From positions 62,007,586-62,071,585 of the forward strand of contig CM055279.1 of the NCBI GenBank assembly GCA_029237695.1: DNA of 64,000 nucleotides. Direction: 5' to 3'. Below, piece after piece: positions 24,201 through 30,200 of the stretch. How positions within the stretch are numbered: position 1 is the stretch's first letter; every line of letters starts with the position of its first letter. The notes below the pieces were generated by a model, which searched no databases, was not told the origin of the DNA, and was given only the letters and a program-made list of their open reading frames with translations. Made by a program: the position numbers and the translations under genes. Origin of the DNA: Conchocele bisecta (Eukaryota > Mollusca > Bivalvia > Lucinida > Thyasiridae).

Positions 24201-27200
24201 CTCGAACGGCGTCATATGACGTTACCGAATGGAGTCAGTGTAATGAATCAATGGAAACACGTCTGCATTCTTTTATTTCAACGAAACTACTTTATCGTTT
24301 ACAATCGGCTGGCATAAAATGTTATCTGGTAAATAGAATATCAGCCTACTGGCTGTTGATATCAGGTTTATCAGGCTCGGCTCAGAAACCATAGAATTTC
24401 CTACGCGTGTCTCGGTATTCCTACGAGTTTCCTCGTATTGCCTGGTAAACTGGATATCAAAAGACACGAATGTACATCGACATGTTTTTAGTAGACTGGT
24501 ATTCTCTATGTATCAGAAGGAAGCGATATGTAGCGATAATGGCACGCCCCGTCGCTGAACCACGTGTACTTACAGACGCCCTCGTACGCCCCGAGCATGT
24601 TCTGGAGCGTCGTGCCCACCATGATCGTCTGCTGCGTCTGGCACTCCTTCTGCAGTTTCGTCACCAGGGTCGTTGAGCAGCTCATCAGGCTCTGCTTCGC
24701 CGCATCACTGCCCACAGAAAACACGGGGTAAATATCACTACGCACAGAAAACACGGGGTAAATATCACGGCGCAGAAAACACTGGGTAAATATCACTGCG
24801 CACAGAAAACATGAGGTAAATATCACTGCGCACAGAAAACACGGGGTAAATATCACTGCGCACAGAAAACACGAGGTAAATATCATTGCGCACAGAAAAC
24901 ACGGGGTAAATATCACTGCGCATGGTAAATATCACTGCGCACAGAAAACACGGGGTAAATATCACTGCGCACAGAAAACACGAGGTAAATGTGAAGATGG
25001 TTCATGGAAAGGCCTCTATGACAGGTATATATATACCATGTTTCCATAGTCATTAGACTTGTCACAAAATACCGGACCGGTAATATGAACAATGTTATAC
25101 TGATGGCATGACGACCAGACTGAAATGTTTGCTGACGGCATAGAATGAACGGTACTACTCATGATAAATGCACAGGTACCAGAAAAAAATCACCCGATTA
25201 TCTAGTTTCTAATATGAATTATACATGAAACGATAATGACATGCGATTATTTTCAGTCACCTGTGGATAAAGGTGTACTCCACAAGAACAGACAAAAAGA
25301 AGAAAAGCCCAAGACACATTATTGTCTTTGTACTAGCTGCGGGAAATCTTCCACACCGTCCGGAATTTTGAAGTTTCTGCCGGAACTATAAATTTATAAA
25401 CTATAAACGGTGCAGTGAAACCTCTCTAAACCGGACATCCCGGGAATTCCCCGGGGTGTCCGACTTAGAGACGTTTCACTGTAAATCAGACATTTGCTCA
25501 TTCTAAACCATAGTTGTGTGATATGTGACCACGAACAGACATTATCACCTGCGATAAATGACCAGGAAACTCGTCAAAAATAAGATCATATGTGCTTTCT
25601 TGGTTTCCGGTTTAGAGAGGTTCTACTGTACTACTAGTTCGTGTGTTTATTTCCCGCGGCGGTACGAACCTGCAGGCGAGCTGTTTGAGCTGGTCGCGGT
25701 TGACGTTCTGCGGCAAGGTCTGATTGGCGAGCAGCATGAAGAACTGGTCGGGCACTATCTGGGCCGACTGCAGGCACGCCCTAAAACCCTTGTCGAAGTT
25801 CTGCAGGCAGGCGGGCGGCACTGACGCTGTGAACAACATGATTAATTAACCCTTTGAAACCGGAAGCCCGCTATATCGGTTTATGCAAACAGTGCAGATC
25901 CAGATGAGCCGGCTCGTAACGAGCCGCCTCATCAGGATCTGCACTTTTTGAAAGTAAATTTCATAATTTTGAAAACAAAAAACACCCCCTTTTCATAAAT
26001 GGACTAGTCTGAAAATTAGTTTGTGACAATTGGATTGGTTGCAAAATTAACATGTCAAATCCATTCCAGTTACTTAGGGTTGAAAGGGTTAAGGAATACA
26101 ACCATGGTGTGTTGCGTTTACTGGGGGTGAATAATACATTTGGTTTCAAAAATGTAAATAACCGCATATGGCGGTAAAATTAAGAATAATCTGGTTATAC
26201 GTCATTTTGTCGCAATTTCTGGAACAGCGACGTTGCCGGTCAATAGCGTGCAGTCGTTGATGACCTCGTGGAAATTAAAGAATTCAAACGAACTTTAACC
26301 AATCAACAACATGGCGCATCGTCACGTAGGTCTAATGTATTGTACTGGGATATAAACGCAATACGTTGAGTGTGCGTTTCCATTATGAATTTATGGACAG
26401 TATGAATATTTCTCATCGCATTGTCTTTTCGAGCAAGTCCACAATGGATGACCAAATCCACACATACATGTATACATGTACAGCACAACATATGCTGCCA
26501 AAGCAAACGTTGGCCATATGTTTTCGTAACAATAAAATAAATGTGGTTCAGAACTTGCCATTTCCGGTTTCCGTTTGTAGGTTAAGCAAATAAATAAGAC
26601 TGCCTTAAATCGAAAAGACAGATATACATCTAAATTGGCGATCAAAATACATGTATATGTAGTTACAATTTGGAATCCGCCAGTTATATCAGTAACTTTT
26701 AAGAGACGTGTTTTTGTTATTTGGTGTCCATTGGTATTCATATATCATTTAAGAATCTATGATTTACCAGTGTTTACACATCATTCGAAGAATTGTAACA
26801 ATTGTAACACGTGTTCGACGTGTGTGCTTACATGGGGCGCCACTGTGTGTTACAACGGGTGCCATTGGATTTACAAGGGGCGCCACAGTGTATTTACAGG
26901 GGTGCCAGTGTGTGTTTACATGGAGAGCCACTGTGGTTTTACAGGGGGCGCCATTATGTGTTTACAGGGGCGCCAGTGTGAGTTTTCAGGGGGGTGCCAC
27001 TTACGTTTGCCACAGACGTTGCCGAGGCCGGAGACCATGGAGTTGACGGTACCAGCCATCATAGCGATGTCCGCCTGCTGGCACGACTGGACTGGGTTGT
27101 TGGGCAGCGGCCCGATACACGACTCGACGCCCTGTAGGTTCCTGTACAATTGCAATATTACAATGTACATTTATATCCAAAGGAGACAGACGATCCCACA

Positions 27201-30200
27201 CACATCAATATTTCACGTACCCGTATGCCAAGAACTGAACACAAGTATGCAAATGCGTCTACGATTAGCAAGTACATGATGCAAGATGTAACAAGGGCAC
27301 CGGAAGCGTCATAAGATTGGTCCGGCGAATCTAGTAGGTGCCCCCACTACCCCCGCTACAAAGTGTATGTTGTTACCACTCAGGTGAACCGTCTCACCGA
27401 GACGGTTCAACTGAGTGGTAACAACATACACTTCTGATGAGAAAATATTTACATTCCGTTTTTATAAATATATATAATTTATTTGAATTCCAAATATGTC
27501 AAAATTATTGATTCGGCAGTCGCCGGACCTGTTCCGCCTGTGTAACTATGTAAAGCCATATAACACAGGCACGCGTACAGTGCTAATAATCACCGAGTGC
27601 CCAACAGACATCGAGTGTAACACACATACGTGATAAACTTTACATGTATGTTCCGCCAGTATCATAGTATATATTGTGCACAGGGCTCCTGCGCAAATGT
27701 CCTACAATTCTAGCTACCGCTCAATATGTACAGCGAAGGTTCCGAAACGAAAATGACTAGAAAACTAAGTGTAGGCGAAAACAATATTTTCGTTTAAATT
27801 CACCGCTTTCAACCATTTAAAAGTCTGCCGTTTCTTTCAACGCACCGTTTTCATATCATTTTCGTTGTTTTAATTAGAAAATCATTGCCAACGAAAACAT
27901 TGTTTTCTAATTACGAAATCGAAAATGATGTCCACGGGTATAATGATAAGCAATCGTTCGTTTGGGGAACCTGGGGGCCGTTTCACTAAACGTCGTAAGA
28001 CTAAAATGTTCGTAAGTGCAAATCTAGGATCATCTGTATAGTTCAATTGATGGATTTACATTTATTGAGCATAGGCTGAATATGCAGCCTATGCTCAATA
28101 AATGTAAATCCAATAATTGTTTACACGAAACATTGCTAATGTGAAATTTACAGACAATCATAATTTTGCACTTACGAACATTTTAGTCGTACGACGTTTA
28201 GTGAAACGGGCCCCAGGAACACATCGGGAATCTGGAGCCACGATGTACGTACCCACATAGTGTGTTCTCTAAGTTTTTTCTCTGCCCAACCATTTGCTGT
28301 GGCAACGCGCCGCTCGTGCCGTTGGTAACCAGGGAGAACACAACCTCAAGTTCGAACCCGCCGGAGTCACGAAAGCACTGGCGGAAACTTCGGTCGAACA
28401 GTTGGACACATTGTGACGGACTTTGTGCGTTTGTTGAGCTTGAGTATAATAGCGCTGAAATACACGATACGTATCATAATTAATTAGCATGCCTTATATT
28501 TCAGCCAGTAGTTTATAGAGAGATAACTACTAAATTAAACCATTCGGTTCTTTAAAGGGCAACTACTATGATCGTGTTTCCAATATATGGATAAACAATC
28601 ACATATTTACTTCGACCAATAAAATCATGTTCTCGGACACAATCGCGAAACGGTTACGTTCATGCAGCCCTGTAAATATTTTTTACAAGTTACAAGGCAC
28701 GCTTCATGCCAAGTGCCATGTATTCCATGCATTTTTCGGTCGTTTTCTTATTGTTTCAAAATTTAAACGTTTTCAATCAAAATTCATGTCTAAACATACT
28801 GTGACAGTGTCACTATTTTTGCTCCAAAATGTGCCAGAACGCAGCAAATGCGATGTAGATTTGCATAGCTCGTTCGATAATATAGTCAAGTATTGCAAAA
28901 TAGTTACGCCCCCCCCCCACCCCCAACCCGAAATCCTGGATCCGCGCCTGCTTGTTTTTCATATATAGTTATACCGATGCTAGCCGAAATCATTCAAACG
29001 TTCTAAAATAGATTTACAAAGAAAATGTGTCTGTGCCTAAGCTATCTATGCTTAGAACTTGATGAAACAGGGGCTAGTTTCACTAAACTTCGTAAGACTA
29101 AAATGTTCGTATGTGCAAATTTCGGATCGTCTGTAAATTTCAATTGATTGATTTATATTTATTGAGCATATGCTGCATATGCTCAATAAATGCAAATCCA
29201 ATAATTGTTAACAAGAACGCATTGTTAATGTGAAATTTACAGACAATAATAATTTTGCACTTACGAACATTTTAGTCGTACGAAGTTTAGTGAAACGGCC
29301 ACCTGATTAGGAAAAAGAATGATTTAATTGTAGATTCTTATTGTATTTCTGAACCAAACTGTACCCGATATGTCGCCTGCAAACAAATGGTGGATTGGTA
29401 TAAATGCATTTATTTTATAATACGGAAAAATAACTAGCGTTTGCAATATCTGAGGCGCAGTACTTTTATAATTGTAAAGTGTGAATGTCGTGTTAGACAT
29501 TGCCGGAAGTCACCGAAAGAAAAAAGGACCCGGGGCTGCACTTCCGCCGTGACTCATTGTGCGGGTTAACGTGTGAGCTGCGTGTAATGTGTTCAATGGC
29601 GCCATGATGAGCCACTGTCATTTACTGTTTCTGTATTGTTTTTGCATTGTTTATATGGCCGTAAAATGTGGGCAGGCTTCGTGAAACAGACAGTAGTTTC
29701 CATTCGATATGATATTTATTAAGCGAGTCACACGCAATGTACAGTGGGGTCAGCGTGTAAGTGCACACACGAACGAACACGACAGGTTGGAACCAACCTG
29801 TCGTGTTCGTTCGTGTGTGCACTTACACGCTGACTCCACTGTGTGCACCGAGCCTCTGGCGAGGTACATACAATTGATGACGAGTTTCATTTGGAACGTC
29901 TTCGTTTTGTTCGTTTGGCACAACGTCGGCGCATAATACGAATACGTGATTAGGGTGATGCGGCCAGCCAATCAAATTCCCTGCAGATGTTATTACACGT
30001 GTGTCATATCATCATGAAATGGGTTACAGCACGTCATAATAAAGTTTTTATGTGATAAATAGTATTATAATAGTACTGTACTGGCATTATCACGAGTTGG
30101 CACGCCCCTGGGTACAATGTGTATGATCACGTGCTTAAAACAACAACAACAACAACAAGTACTGAAACTTACAGAAGCCCTCCGATTCAAAGTACGTATT

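Noticed and set aside
24506..24965. Protein made of repeated decapeptides upstream of exon 5
   Set aside because: It is the translation of the intronic minisatellite; kept only as a possible result of using an upstream acceptor.
26635..27279. 214-codon plus-strand open frame
   Set aside because: It runs antisense over exon 3 and the GC-rich minisatellite; the minus-strand exon has splice sites and cysteine homology, this frame does not.
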